DNA of 64,000 bases from Actinomadura luteofluorescens (GTDB lineage Bacteria > Actinomycetota > Actinomycetes > Streptosporangiales > Streptosporangiaceae): assembly GCF_013409365.1 (NCBI RefSeq), contig NZ_JACCBA010000001.1, forward strand, positions 3,224,001 through 3,288,000. Direction: 5' to 3'. Shown here in pieces: positions 51,316 to 59,144 of the stretch (position 1 is the first letter of the stretch; each line of letters opens with the position of its first letter). The notes under the pieces are model-generated. The model was given only the letters and a program-made list of their open reading frames with translations. It was not told the DNA's origin and did no database searches. A program made the position numbers and the translations under genes.

Positions 51316-52741
51316 TGAGGTAGGCCTCCAGTCCGTGGCGTCCGCCCTCGCGGCCGAACCCCGATTCCTTGTAGCCGCCGAAGGGGGAGGCCGGGTCGAA
51401 CTTGTTGAAGGTGTTGGCCCACACCACCCCGGCCCGCAGCCGCTGCGCGGTCCACAGGATCTGCGACCCCTTCTCGGTCCAGATGCCCGCCGACAACCCG
51501 TAGGGGGTGTTGTTGGCCTTGGTGACGGCCTCGTCGGGGGTGCGGAACGTCAGCACGGACAGGACCGGCCCGAAGATCTCCTCGCGGGCGATCCGGTGCG
51601 ACTGCGCCACTCCGGTGAACAGGGTGGGCGCGAACCAGAACCCCTGGGACGGCAGCTCACAGGGCGGCGACCAGCGCTCGGCGCCCTCGGCCTCCCCGGC
51701 ATCGGACAGTTCGCGGATTCTGGCGAGTTGGGCGGCGGAGTTGATCGCGCCGACGTCGGTGTTCTTGTCGAGGGGGTCACCGACCCGCAGCGTGGCCATC
51801 CGGGCCTTCAGCCGCTCCAGGACCTCGCCGGCGACCGACTCCTGGACCAGCAGCCGCGACCCGGCGCAGCACACGTGGCCCTGGTTGAAGAAGATCCCGT
51901 TGACGATGCCCTCGACGGCCTGGTCGAGCGCGGCGTCTTGGTAGACGATGTTGGCGGCCTTGCCGCCGAGCTCCAGGGTCAGCTTCTTCCCGGTCCCGGC
52001 GAGGGTGCGGGCGATCTGCCGTCCGACGTCGGTGGAACCGGTGAAGGCGACCTTGTCGACCCCCGGATGCGCCACCAACGCGCGACCGGTCTCACCCGCG
52101 CCGGTGACGATGTTGACCACGCCGGGCGGCAGCTCGGCCTGGCGGCAGATGTCGGCGAACAGCAGCGCCGTCAGCGGCGTCGTCTCCGCCGGCTTGAGCA
52201 CCACGGTGTTGCCGCAGGCCAGCGCCGGGGCGATCTTCCAGGCCAGCATCAGCAGCGGGAAGTTCCACGGGATGACCTGCCCCGCCACCCCCACCGGCCT
52301 GGGATCGGGCCCGAACCCGGCATGGCGCAGCTTGTCGGCCCACCCGGCGTAGTAGAAGAACCACGCCGCCACCAGCGGCACGTCCACATCCCGCGACTCG
52401 CGGATCGGCTTGCCGTTGTCGATCGACTCCAGCACCGCCAGCTCCCGCGACCGCTCCTGCACGATCCGCGCGATCCGATACAGGTACTTGGCCCGCTCGG
52501 CCCCCGGCATCGGGCCCCACACCTTGTCGTAGGCGGTGCGCGCGGCCCGCACCGCGCGGTCCACGTCGGCCTCGTCCGCGCAGGCGACCTCGGCCAGAAC
52601 ACTCTCATCGGCCGGGTTGATCGTCTTGAACGGCTCGCCGTGCCCGCCGGTGAACTCACCGTCGACGAACAGCCCGTAGGAGCCGCGGATGTCCACCACG
52701 GAACGGGACTCAGGCGCCGGCGCATAATCGAACACAGTCAT
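51308..52741 (-). CDS. Aldehyde dehydrogenase
   Basis: A complete NAD(P)-dependent aldehyde dehydrogenase, 477 residues. The cofactor fold has IPWNFPLLMLAWKIAPALACGNTVVLKPAE (in parts) and FTGSTDVG. The general base is E257 (LELGGK) and the nucleophile C291 (GHVCCAGS). It lies five bases downstream of deoC. Since deoC releases acetaldehyde, this enzyme probably oxidises it to acetate; substrate assignment rests on context. GAGGGG upstream of ATG 52741 fixes the start. Confidence 0.94.
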   Translation of the reverse strand: MTVFDYAPAPESRSVVDIRGSYGLFVDGEFTGGHGEPFKTINPADESVLAEVACADEADVDRAVRAARTAYDKVWGPMPGAERAKYLYRIARIVQERSRELAVLESIDNGKPIRESRDVDVPLVAAWFFYYAGWADKLRHAGFGPDPRPVGVAGQVIPWNFPLLMLAWKIAPALACGNTVVLKPAETTPLTALLFADICRQAELPPGVVNIVTGAGETGRALVAHPGVDKVAFTGSTDVGRQIARTLAGTGKKLTLELGGKAANIVYQDAALDQAVEGIVNGIFFNQGHVCCAGSRLLVQESVAGEVLERLKARMATLRVGDPLDKNTDVGAINSAAQLARIRELSDAGEAEGAERWSPPCELPSQGFWFAPTLFTGVAQSHRIAREEIFGPVLSVLTFRTPDEAVTKANNTPYGLSAGIWTEKGSQILWTAQRLRAGVVWANTFNKFDPASPFGGYKESGFGREGGRHGLEAYLNA

Positions 52742-52746
52742 GCCCC

Positions 52747-53676
52747 TCAGTCCAGCGTGAAGTAGTCGGGACCGGAATACACCCCGGTGGCCAGCTTGCG
52801 GCGCTGCATCAGCAGGTCGTTCAGCACCGACGACGCCCCCAGCCGGAACCACTCGGGCGTCAGCCAGTCCGGGCCGGCGGTCTCGTTCACCAGCACCAGA
52901 TACTTGATCGCGTCCTTGGTGGTGCGGATCCCGCCCGCGGGCTTGACCCCGACCTGCCGCCCCGTGGCGGCCCGGTAGTCACGGACGGCCTCCAGCATCA
53001 CCAGCGTCACCGGCAACGTCGCCGCCGGCGACACCTTGCCGGTCGAGGTCTTGATGAAATCGGCCCCCGCCCGCATCGCCAGCCACGACGCCCGCCGCAC
53101 ATTGTCAAAGGTGGCCAGCTCACCCGTCTCCAAGATCACCTTCAAGTGCGCGGGCCCGCACGCCTCCTTGACCGCGACGATCTCCTCGAACACCTTGCCG
53201 TAGTCACCGGACAGGAACGCGCCCCGATCGATCACCATGTCGATCTCCGCCGCGCCCGCCGCCACCGCCGCCCGCGTATCGGCCAGCTTGGCCTCCATCG
53301 GCGCCCGCCCCGACGGAAACGCCGTCGCCACACTCGCCACACCGATCCCCGACCCGGCCAAAGCCCGCACCGCGACCTCGACCATGTCCGGATACACGCA
53401 CACCGCCGCCACCTTCGGCACCGAGGCATCCGACGGGTCGGGGTGCGCGGCCTTGGCACACAACGCCCGCACCTTCCCCGCCGTGTCCGCACCCTCCAAC
53501 GTGGTCAGATCCACCATCGAGATCGCCAGATCGATCGCCTCGGCCTTCGCCGACGCCTTGATCGACCGGGACGCGAGCCGCCCCGCCCGCTCCTCCGCAC
53601 CGACCTGGTCCACACCCGGCAGACCGTGCAGGAAGGCGCGCAACTCGGCGGCGCTGTTCAGAGTCTCCGTTGACAC
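52747..53676 (-). CDS. deoC: Deoxyribose-phosphate aldolase
   Basis: Cleaves 2-deoxyribose 5-phosphate to glyceraldehyde 3-phosphate and acetaldehyde. The 309-residue protein has the DERA core with the Schiff-base lysine K209 in FIKTSTGK, the second lysine K245 in VKPAGGI, and the aspartate in EIDMVID. It is longer than Escherichia coli DeoC because of an N-terminal extension of about 40 residues, as in other actinomycetes. GTG start directly after GGGGAGT. It begins a three-gene operon with two aldehyde dehydrogenases for nucleoside salvage. Confidence 0.96.
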   Translation of the reverse strand: MSTETLNSAAELRAFLHGLPGVDQVGAEERAGRLASRSIKASAKAEAIDLAISMVDLTTLEGADTAGKVRALCAKAAHPDPSDASVPKVAAVCVYPDMVEVAVRALAGSGIGVASVATAFPSGRAPMEAKLADTRAAVAAGAAEIDMVIDRGAFLSGDYGKVFEEIVAVKEACGPAHLKVILETGELATFDNVRRASWLAMRAGADFIKTSTGKVSPAATLPVTLVMLEAVRDYRAATGRQVGVKPAGGIRTTKDAIKYLVLVNETAGPDWLTPEWFRLGASSVLNDLLMQRRKLATGVYSGPDYFTLD

Positions 53677-53720
53677 TCCCCAAGCATCGCCGAACTACGC
53701 CTCAGGCACAAAACAGGCGC

Positions 53721-54776
53721 TCAGCGCAGCGGTTCGGTCGTCCAGCGGGCCCGGTCGGCGCCGAGCGGAGTGGTCCGGCGGTACAGGCCCGTCAGCCCGC
53801 CCCCGGCCTGGAGGCGGCGCAGCGGCTCCCCGGTCGCCTGGAGGCCGACGTCGAACCCCCGCACCCCGTAGACATTGAGGATCTGCGACTTCGCCGCGGG
53901 CACCCGGCCGATCGTCGGCCCGGGGTGCGGCATCCGCGTGTCGAACGCCGGATGCCCGTCGACGGTCGTGTTGGCGTCGGAGGACCGGCCGCGCGGACGG
54001 GCCGGGGTCAGGGAGATGATCAGCTCGCCGTCCCGCCCGGGGACGGCGAAGGAGAACATGGCGTCCGGAAGCGTGCCGGCCCAGACCCTCGTGATCTTCA
54101 GCCCGGCCGGGAGCCCGGTGACGCGCACGGGGAACGCGGCCGGCCGCCCGCCGCCGAAGCCCACCCCGGCCGCGATGCGCTGGACGGTCGCCGGGTCGGC
54201 GACGGCGCGGTCGTTGACCGACAGCAGCGCCCAGGCCTTCGGGCGGTACTCCCACCGGAACTCCGCCGCCACCTGGGCCGACCCCGGGCCGCCGGGCTTG
54301 ATCGACCAGTAGGCGGGGCGCCCGTTGACCGGCGCCGCCCTCGTCAGGCGCCCCTTGCGTCCTCCCGGCAGCCGCGGGATGCCCGGCCGCACCCCCGGCG
54401 GGAGCACGCTCAGCTCGATCGCCATGCTCCCCGGCCCGCGCCCGGCGGACGCCGTGAACACCGTCGCACGCTGTTCGTCCTGTGTGACCCGCGTCCGCGC
54501 GTAACCGGGGGGCAGCCACCCGAAGGCGGCCTTCTCCACCAGCGGGCTCGGATACTTGGCCGTGACCACCACCCCGCTCGAACGGTCACCGGACGACGGG
54601 ACCAGCGCGACCACCGCGACGGCCGCGGTGACGCCCACGGCGACGACCGCGGCGGCGGCCGCCCGTCTCGTCCGCCGGATCCGCCGGGCCCGCGCCACCG
54701 CGGCCGCGGCGTCCACGGCCGAGGCGGGGGCGGGGGCGTCCGCGAGGCGTTCCAGCCTCTCCTTGAGGTCGTTCAT
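53721..54776 (-). CDS. Membrane-anchored partner of a SigE-type sigma factor (putative anti-sigma)
   Basis: A 351-residue protein with a short cytoplasmic N-terminus (MNDLKERLERLADAPAPAS), one membrane helix (about 46-67, AAAAAVVAVGVTAAVAVVALV) and a large extracytoplasmic, proline- and strand-rich domain. The start overlaps the sigma factor stop by four bases (ATGA). This position and topology are typical of the membrane partners of SigE-family factors in actinomycetes, which probably act as anti-sigma factors, although no zinc anti-sigma motif is present. It is followed 44 bases later by deoC on the same strand. Confidence 0.85.
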   Translation of the reverse strand: MNDLKERLERLADAPAPASAVDAAAAVARARRIRRTRRAAAAAVVAVGVTAAVAVVALVPSSGDRSSGVVVTAKYPSPLVEKAAFGWLPPGYARTRVTQDEQRATVFTASAGRGPGSMAIELSVLPPGVRPGIPRLPGGRKGRLTRAAPVNGRPAYWSIKPGGPGSAQVAAEFRWEYRPKAWALLSVNDRAVADPATVQRIAAGVGFGGGRPAAFPVRVTGLPAGLKITRVWAGTLPDAMFSFAVPGRDGELIISLTPARPRGRSSDANTTVDGHPAFDTRMPHPGPTIGRVPAAKSQILNVYGVRGFDVGLQATGEPLRRLQAGGGLTGLYRRTTPLGADRARWTTEPLR

Positions 54777-55309
54777 GCCGGCTTCTCCCCTTCCGCGAGA
54801 TCCCATGCCGGCTCCAGTGCGCGCCGCAGCGCGTCCAGACCGCGCGCGGTCTGGCTCTTGACCGTCCCGGCCGAGCAGTCCAGGACGCCGGCGGCCTGCT
54901 CGATCGACAGGTCGCAGTAGAACCGCAGCACCACGGCGGCCCGCTGCCTCGGAGGCAGCGCCGCCAGCGCCGACCGCAGGTCGATCCGGCCCGCGTGGTC
55001 GGCGGACTCGGCGGCCTCGTCCGGCATCCGGTCGACGACCCGGACCCGCTGCCGCCAGCCGCCGCGCTGCTCGGCGAGGAACACCCTGACCAGCACCGTC
55101 CGCGCGTAGCCGTCGAGGTTCTCGGCCGCCGACGCCTTCCGCCAGTGCAGGTACAGGCGCGTGATCGCGGACTGGACGAGGTCGTCCGCCCGGTGCCAGT
55201 CCTGGCACAACAGGTACGCGACCCGGCGTAACCAAGCCATCCGCGACGTCACGTAGGCGGTGAACTCCTCGTCACGGCTCGCGGACCGCGCGCTCCTCGA
55301 CTGCTCCAC
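54773..55309 (-). CDS. SigE-family RNA polymerase sigma factor
   Basis: An ECF sigma factor of the actinobacterial SigE family, 178 residues. Region 2 is seen as EEFTAYVTSRMAWLRRVAYLLCQDWHRADDLVQSAITRLYLHW (in parts) and region 4 as LAALPPRQRAAVVLRFYCDLSIEQAAGVLDCSAGTVKSQTARGLDALR (in parts). The membrane-anchored gene downstream overlaps its stop. The signal is unknown. Confidence 0.93.
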   Translation of the reverse strand: MEQSRSARSASRDEEFTAYVTSRMAWLRRVAYLLCQDWHRADDLVQSAITRLYLHWRKASAAENLDGYARTVLVRVFLAEQRGGWRQRVRVVDRMPDEAAESADHAGRIDLRSALAALPPRQRAAVVLRFYCDLSIEQAAGVLDCSAGTVKSQTARGLDALRRALEPAWDLAEGEKPA

Positions 55310-55364
55310 ACCTTCCTGATGCGCCGGCCCCCGCGAAAGGTTGCACGCCCGCGCCCGGAACTCC

Positions 55365-55808
55365 TCACAGGGCGACCCGGGCCCAGACCCATTTGCCGCG
55401 CGGCTCGGTGGGGACCACGCCGCACTGCGCCGCCAGCTCCTCGACGATCAGCAGGCCGCGTCCGCCCATGCCGTAGTCGTAGCCCGGGTCGGGGGCCGGG
55501 GTCCGCGGCGGGGCGTCCGCGGACGGCGCCGGACGCCTGCACACCGGCCGCCGGTCGCAGGCGTCCCACACCTCCAGGAGGACTCCGCGCGCCTCCCGGG
55601 TGAACCGGACGCGGATCTCTCCGTCGCCCGCGTGCCGGACCGCGTTCGTCACCAGCTCGCTGGCGATCAGCGCCACGTCCCCGGCGATCCCGGTCATGCC
55701 CCAGGAGGCGAGCCGCAGCGACAGCTGCATCCGGACCTGGGCCGGAGCCGTCCACGCCGCCAGGAACGCCGTGTCCAGCCCGTGGCCGGCCACGGCGCGG
55801 GCGCTCAC
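55365..55808 (-). CDS. ATP-binding protein, anti-sigma-factor-like GHKL domain
   Basis: A GHKL ATPase of about 147 residues of the RsbW/SpoIIAB-like group common in actinomycetes. The N-box is VALIASELVTNAVRHAGDG and the G-box is GMGGRGLLIVEELA. A proline-rich insert (RRPAPSADAPPRTPAP) separates them. It has no linked STAS gene. GTG at 55808 is taken as start because a 27-codon frame ending in TGA overlaps it (GTGA), which would couple translation; a longer in-frame reading to 55997 exists but lacks domain content. Confidence 0.87.
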   Translation of the reverse strand: MSARAVAGHGLDTAFLAAWTAPAQVRMQLSLRLASWGMTGIAGDVALIASELVTNAVRHAGDGEIRVRFTREARGVLLEVWDACDRRPVCRRPAPSADAPPRTPAPDPGYDYGMGGRGLLIVEELAAQCGVVPTEPRGKWVWARVAL

Positions 55809-55888
55809 CCGGCCGCCCCGGCACGGTCCCGCCCCTCCGGTAACGCCTCCGCCGGTTTCTTCAGCAGGTCGCCCGCGATATCCGCCAT
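55805..55888 (-). CDS. Small upstream peptide gene coupled to the ATPase gene
   Basis: A 27-residue frame beginning MADIAGDLLKKPAEALPEGR, with a G-rich region (GGAAGGG) about 12 bases before the ATG. Its TGA overlaps the GTG of the ATPase gene by the GTGA pattern. It may be a leader peptide that couples translation or a true small protein. There is no family to compare with, so confidence is modest. Confidence 0.4.
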   Translation of the reverse strand: MADIAGDLLKKPAEALPEGRDRAGAAG

Positions 55889-56016
55889 GGCCGGAATTGC
55901 CCTTCCGGTCAAGGGCCCAGCCGGGTGATCTCCCGCGCCCGGGCCCGCCTCGTCTCGAAACTCGAGGATCGGTCACGGAGAGTGGACGAATGAACACCGT
56001 TCCCGGGACGTCCAGA

Positions 56017-56061
56017 ACGTTCTCGAGTTAATTTTGAGAACGTCCCGCCCGTCCGTTAGAG
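56017..56061 (+). promoter_or_regulatory. Promoter and inverted repeat before the HTH/PLD-like gene
   Basis: ACGTTCTC (56017-56024), 11 bases, GAGAACGT (56036-56043), a perfect inverted repeat. It overlaps a possible promoter: TTGAGA (56034-56039), 16 bases, TTAGAG (56056-56061). The arrangement suits autoregulation by the HTH protein that follows. Confidence 0.5.
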
Positions 56062-56072
56062 GGGTTGCAGGC

Positions 56073-56828
56073 GTGACCAATGACGCGCTACGACAGGCCA
56101 TGACCCGTGCGAGACTGACGGAGCGGGATCTCGCCGAAGCATGTCAGGTGGACGCGAAGACGGTGGCCCGGTGGGTGGCCGAGGAAGGTCGCACGCCACA
56201 CCCGCGTCACCGCTGGGCGGCCTCGGACGCCTTGGGAGTTGATGAGGGCATGTTGTGGCCCGACGCCATCCGCAAGAACATGAAGACCGGAGCGGACCGC
56301 GAGGTCGTCGCGGTGTACCCCTACCGCTCCGCCTGCCCCAGAGCCGTCTGGCGCCGCCTCATCAGCGGAGCGACCAGGGAACTGACCTTCGCCGGCTACA
56401 CCAACTACTTCCTCTGGCTGGAGATCCCCAATCTCGGGGCCGCCCTGCGCCGCAAGGCCGAACGCGGTTGCGAGATCCGGTTCCTGATCGGAGATCCCGA
56501 AAGCGAGACCACCCGGCGCCGCGAGGAACTCGAATCGGTTCCGCTCACCGTGAGCACGCGGATCAAGGTCACTCTCGACGAGCTGGCCAAGATCCTGAAA
56601 ACCCCCGGCATCGACATGCGCTTCGGTGACGAGCACATCGCCATGAGCGTCTTCGTCTTCGACGACGAACTGCTGGTCACGCCGCATCTCGCCTTTCTCG
56701 TGGGCCATGACTCCCCGATGTTCCACATAAGGCGGCAGCAGGAAGACGGGTTGTACGACCGTTTCGCCTATCACGTCGCCGAGCTCTGGAACGGCGGGCG
56801 CGCCACCACCGAGCTCGCCGCCCAGTAG
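56073..56828 (+). CDS. Helix-turn-helix protein with PLD-like C-terminal domain (DUF5919-like)
   Basis: A 251-residue regulator-like protein. The N-terminal 65 residues are an XRE-type helix-turn-helix (LRQAMTRARLTERDLAEACQVDAKTVARWVAEEG, in parts). The rest resembles the phospholipase D fold used in DUF5919 proteins: FAGYTNYFLWLEIPNLG, GCEIRFLIGDPES, RFGDEHIAMSVFVFDDELLVTPHL and FAYHVAELWNGG. The catalytic HxK is not preserved (HIAMS, no lysine), so it may bind rather than cut a phosphate ligand. GTG at 56073 with GAGGGG upstream is preferred over TTG at 56034. Confidence 0.85.
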   Translation: MTNDALRQAMTRARLTERDLAEACQVDAKTVARWVAEEGRTPHPRHRWAASDALGVDEGMLWPDAIRKNMKTGADREVVAVYPYRSACPRAVWRRLISGATRELTFAGYTNYFLWLEIPNLGAALRRKAERGCEIRFLIGDPESETTRRREELESVPLTVSTRIKVTLDELAKILKTPGIDMRFGDEHIAMSVFVFDDELLVTPHLAFLVGHDSPMFHIRRQQEDGLYDRFAYHVAELWNGGRATTELAAQ

Positions 56829-56832
56829 CGGC

Positions 56833-56866
56833 GGCGCCTCGTCACCGACGGCGCCTCGTCACCGAC
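56833..56866. repeat. 17-bp tandem duplication at the end of the SRPBCC gene
   Basis: GGCGCCTCGTCACCGAC occurs twice in a row (56833-56849 and 56850-56866). The second copy contains the stop codon of the minus-strand gene at 56859, so the first copy is a duplicate beyond the stop. Confidence 0.85.
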
Positions 56867-57527
56867 GGTGGCCGGCGCGGGCCTCGGCGGCGGCCTTCAG
56901 GTCGTCCAGCCAGGCGCGCAGCCCCTGCCCGAGGATCTCGGTGGCCAGGGGGACGTCCGCTTCGACCTGGTCGCCGGTCCAGGTCTCCTCGGTGTGCACG
57001 CGGACGCCTCCCCTGACCCTGGTGAAGGTCCACAGGTGGACGCCCTCGTCGATGCGGATCCCCTCGCCGATCGCGGGGCCGCTCCACAGGATGCAGCCGC
57101 CGTGCCGGAGCTGCCGGACGGTGGAGGTGATCGTCAGCGTCGTGGCGGGCGTCGTCGGGGTGGGGGGCGCGGGCGTGGTCCACCGGAACCGCGACCCTCT
57201 GCGGAGGGGGCCCGGGTCGAGGCGCTCCATGGACAGGACGGGCCGCTGCCAGTCCGGCCAGCGCTCCACGTCCGTCTGGAGCTTGAAGACGGTACTCAGC
57301 GGCGCCTTGATCAGGACGTCGGTCCGGTAGCGGATGCGGGCGGCGGGGTCGACGCCCTCCCCGCGGCACTGCGGCCCGGCCCCGTCGTGGCGGGGAGCGG
57401 CATGGACCGGAGCGGCGTGGGCGGCGGGGACGGTGCCCGCGAGCAGGCCGGCGGCGGCGAGCGAGAGCGTGAGCGCGGTCGCGCGCGTCCGCCGGCCGGA
57501 CGGGACCGGGAAGGGACGACTGGACAT
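56859..57527 (-). CDS. Secreted SRPBCC-fold protein
   Basis: A 222-residue exported protein. The signal peptide spans about 1-42 (TALTLSLAAAGLLAGTVPAAHA). The mature part is a START/SRPBCC-type lipid or polyketide-binding fold: IRYRTDVLIKAPLSTVFKLQTDVERWPDWQRPV (in parts), then ETWTGDQVEADVPLATEILGQGLRAWLDDLKAAAE (in parts). Secreted SRPBCC proteins are uncommon, since most are cytoplasmic. AGGAACACA precedes the ATG. It is divergent from a TetR gene, and three repressor-like sites overlap its promoter. Confidence 0.88.
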   Translation of the reverse strand: MSSRPFPVPSGRRTRATALTLSLAAAGLLAGTVPAAHAAPVHAAPRHDGAGPQCRGEGVDPAARIRYRTDVLIKAPLSTVFKLQTDVERWPDWQRPVLSMERLDPGPLRRGSRFRWTTPAPPTPTTPATTLTITSTVRQLRHGGCILWSGPAIGEGIRIDEGVHLWTFTRVRGGVRVHTEETWTGDQVEADVPLATEILGQGLRAWLDDLKAAAEARAGHRR

Positions 57528-57534
57528 TGTGTTC

Positions 57535-57618
57535 CTTTCGATAGAAGTTCCTGCTTTCGTTAGAAGTTATAACCGCACGGCCCGCCGGGCGTCAACGGGT
57601 TCGGTGATACCTTCTAAC
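57535..57618. promoter_or_regulatory. Divergent control region with repeated TAGAAG sites
   Basis: CTTTCGATAGAAGTT (57535-57549) and CTTTCGTTAGAAGTT (57554-57568) are direct repeats with one mismatch, 19 bases apart. CTTCTAAC (57611-57618) is the inverted core. On the minus strand the SRPBCC promoter is TTGACG (57590-57595), 17-18 bases, TTATAA/TATAAC (57566-57572), so the second site covers the -10 box. The divergent TetR protein is the likely ligand-controlled repressor. Confidence 0.6.
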
Positions 57619-57661
57619 TAATTCTTGGCGGTGTAGCTTCGGCGGCGGAGAGGGGCCCGTC

Positions 57662-58309
57662 ATGGCGGCGGCGGAGACCGGGAGCCCGCGCGAGCGCTAC
57701 CGGGCGCAGGTGCGTGCGGAGATCAAGGAACGCGCGTGGGAGCAGATCGCCGCGGCGGGCGCGTCCGCGCTCTCCCTCAACGCGATCGCCAAGCGGATGG
57801 GCATGAGCGGGCCCGCGCTCTACCGCTACTACGCCGGGCGCGACGAGCTGATCACCGAACTCGTCCGGGACGCGTACCGGAGCCTCGCCGGCACGCTGCG
57901 CTCCGCGTCCGAGGCGGGCGCCGGACTGGCGGGCCTCGCGCACGCGGTGCGGAGTTGGGCCCTGGAAGACCCCCACCGGTACTTCCTCGTCTACGGCACC
58001 CCCGTGCCCGGCTACCACGCGCCGGACGACACCACGGCCGTATCGGACGAGATCATGGCGATCCTGCTCGACGCCTGCGCGGCCTCCTCCCCGGAGGAGC
58101 CCGCCACGCCGTTCGGCGCGCATCTGGAGGGCCACCGCGACTGGGCGGGCGATCATCCGGCGCCGCCCGCGGCCCTGCACCTTGCTCTGACGTTCTGGAC
58201 CCGCTGCCACGGCGTCCTGTCCCTGGAGCTCGCGGGCCATTTCGCCGGGATGGGCTTCGACCCGGCGGAGCTCTTCGCGGCCGAGGTGGACGGCCTGGCC
58301 ACGCGCTGA
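57662..58309 (+). CDS. TetR/AcrR-family transcriptional regulator
   Basis: A 215-residue repressor. The helix-turn-helix is ALSLNAIAKRMGMSGPALYRYYAGRDELI (in parts, about 35-70). The C-terminal domain ends LHLALTFWTRCHGVLSLELAGHF, the WHG-type ligand domain of this subfamily. GGAGAGGGG before the ATG fixes the start. It is divergent from the secreted SRPBCC gene and probably represses it and itself through the repeated TAGAAG sites. Confidence 0.94.
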   Translation: MAAAETGSPRERYRAQVRAEIKERAWEQIAAAGASALSLNAIAKRMGMSGPALYRYYAGRDELITELVRDAYRSLAGTLRSASEAGAGLAGLAHAVRSWALEDPHRYFLVYGTPVPGYHAPDDTTAVSDEIMAILLDACAASSPEEPATPFGAHLEGHRDWAGDHPAPPAALHLALTFWTRCHGVLSLELAGHFAGMGFDPAELFAAEVDGLATR

Positions 58310-58376
58310 CCCGGTGGTCCGGACGCCCCGGGCCGCGACGCGAACCACCCCCGCGCCCTCGGTGCCGGAGAAAATG

Positions 58377-58401
58377 GCGCTAATATTGGTGCGAATATAG
58401 G
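58377..58401 (+). repeat. AT-rich direct repeat before the GntR gene
   Basis: GCGCTAATATTGG (58377-58389) and GTGCGAATATAGG (58389-58401) are two imperfect direct copies about one helical turn apart in an otherwise GC-rich leader. They may form the promoter or a binding site of the following regulator. Confidence 0.4.
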
Positions 58402-58445
58402 CACCCGTCGAGTCCCGGCGGGCATCCGGAGGGGAGTCCCCGTTG

Positions 58446-59123
58446 GTGTCCCGAGGGAGCGGTCGTGCCGCCGATGACCAGAGCCCGGCCGACCGGCTGC
58501 GCGCGCTGATCCTCGCGGGCGAGATGGCCCCGGGGCAGCGGCTGGTGGAGGGCGATCTCGCCGAACTGCTCCAGGTGAAGCGGGCGGCCGTCCGCACGGC
58601 GCTGGTGGAGCTCACCGCCGAGAGGCTCGTCGAGCGGATCAGGAACCGCGGGGCCCGGGTCCGCGTGATCACCGTCGCCGAGGCGATCGCGATGTACGAG
58701 TGCCGCATGGTGCTGGAGGGCCTGTGCGCGCGCAAGGCCGCGCAGAACGTCACCGAGGACGAGGCCGGGGAGTTGCGCGCGATCGGCGCGAGCATGGAGG
58801 CGGCCGTCCGGGACGGGGACCCGCTCCGGTACTCGCAGCTGAACGAGCGGCTGCACGCCCGGATCCGGGAGATCGCGGCCCAGCCGGTCGCGATGGAGAT
58901 GCTGGAGGGCATGCACGCGCAGCTGGTCCGGCACCGCTTCCGGCTGGCCCTGCGCCCCGGGCGGCCGGGAGAGTCCCTGCCCCAGCATCTGCGGATCATC
59001 ACGACCGTCGCCGGCGGGGACGCCGGGGCCGCCGAGGCGGCCATGCGCGAGCACGTCCTCGATGTGATCAGGGCCCTCGGCGAGGGCGACGAGCTGGCGC
59101 TGGGACCGCTCCCGGCCGAGTGA
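58446..59123 (+). CDS. GntR-family (FCD-type) transcriptional regulator
   Basis: A 225-residue regulator with an N-terminal winged helix (DRLRALILAGEMAPGQRLVEGDLAELLQVKRAAVRTALVELTAERLVERI, in parts, about 17-66) and a helical FCD ligand domain (about 85-215, with the metal/ligand histidines likely in NERLHARI and QHLRIITTV). GGAGGGGA precedes a TTG (58443) and a GTG (58446); I chose the GTG. It converges with galD and lies beside the gal genes, so it probably senses an intermediate of that pathway. Confidence 0.93.
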   Translation: MSRGSGRAADDQSPADRLRALILAGEMAPGQRLVEGDLAELLQVKRAAVRTALVELTAERLVERIRNRGARVRVITVAEAIAMYECRMVLEGLCARKAAQNVTEDEAGELRAIGASMEAAVRDGDPLRYSQLNERLHARIREIAAQPVAMEMLEGMHAQLVRHRFRLALRPGRPGESLPQHLRIITTVAGGDAGAAEAAMREHVLDVIRALGEGDELALGPLPAE

Positions 59124-59144
59124 GGCCGCCGGCGGCCGGGCGCC

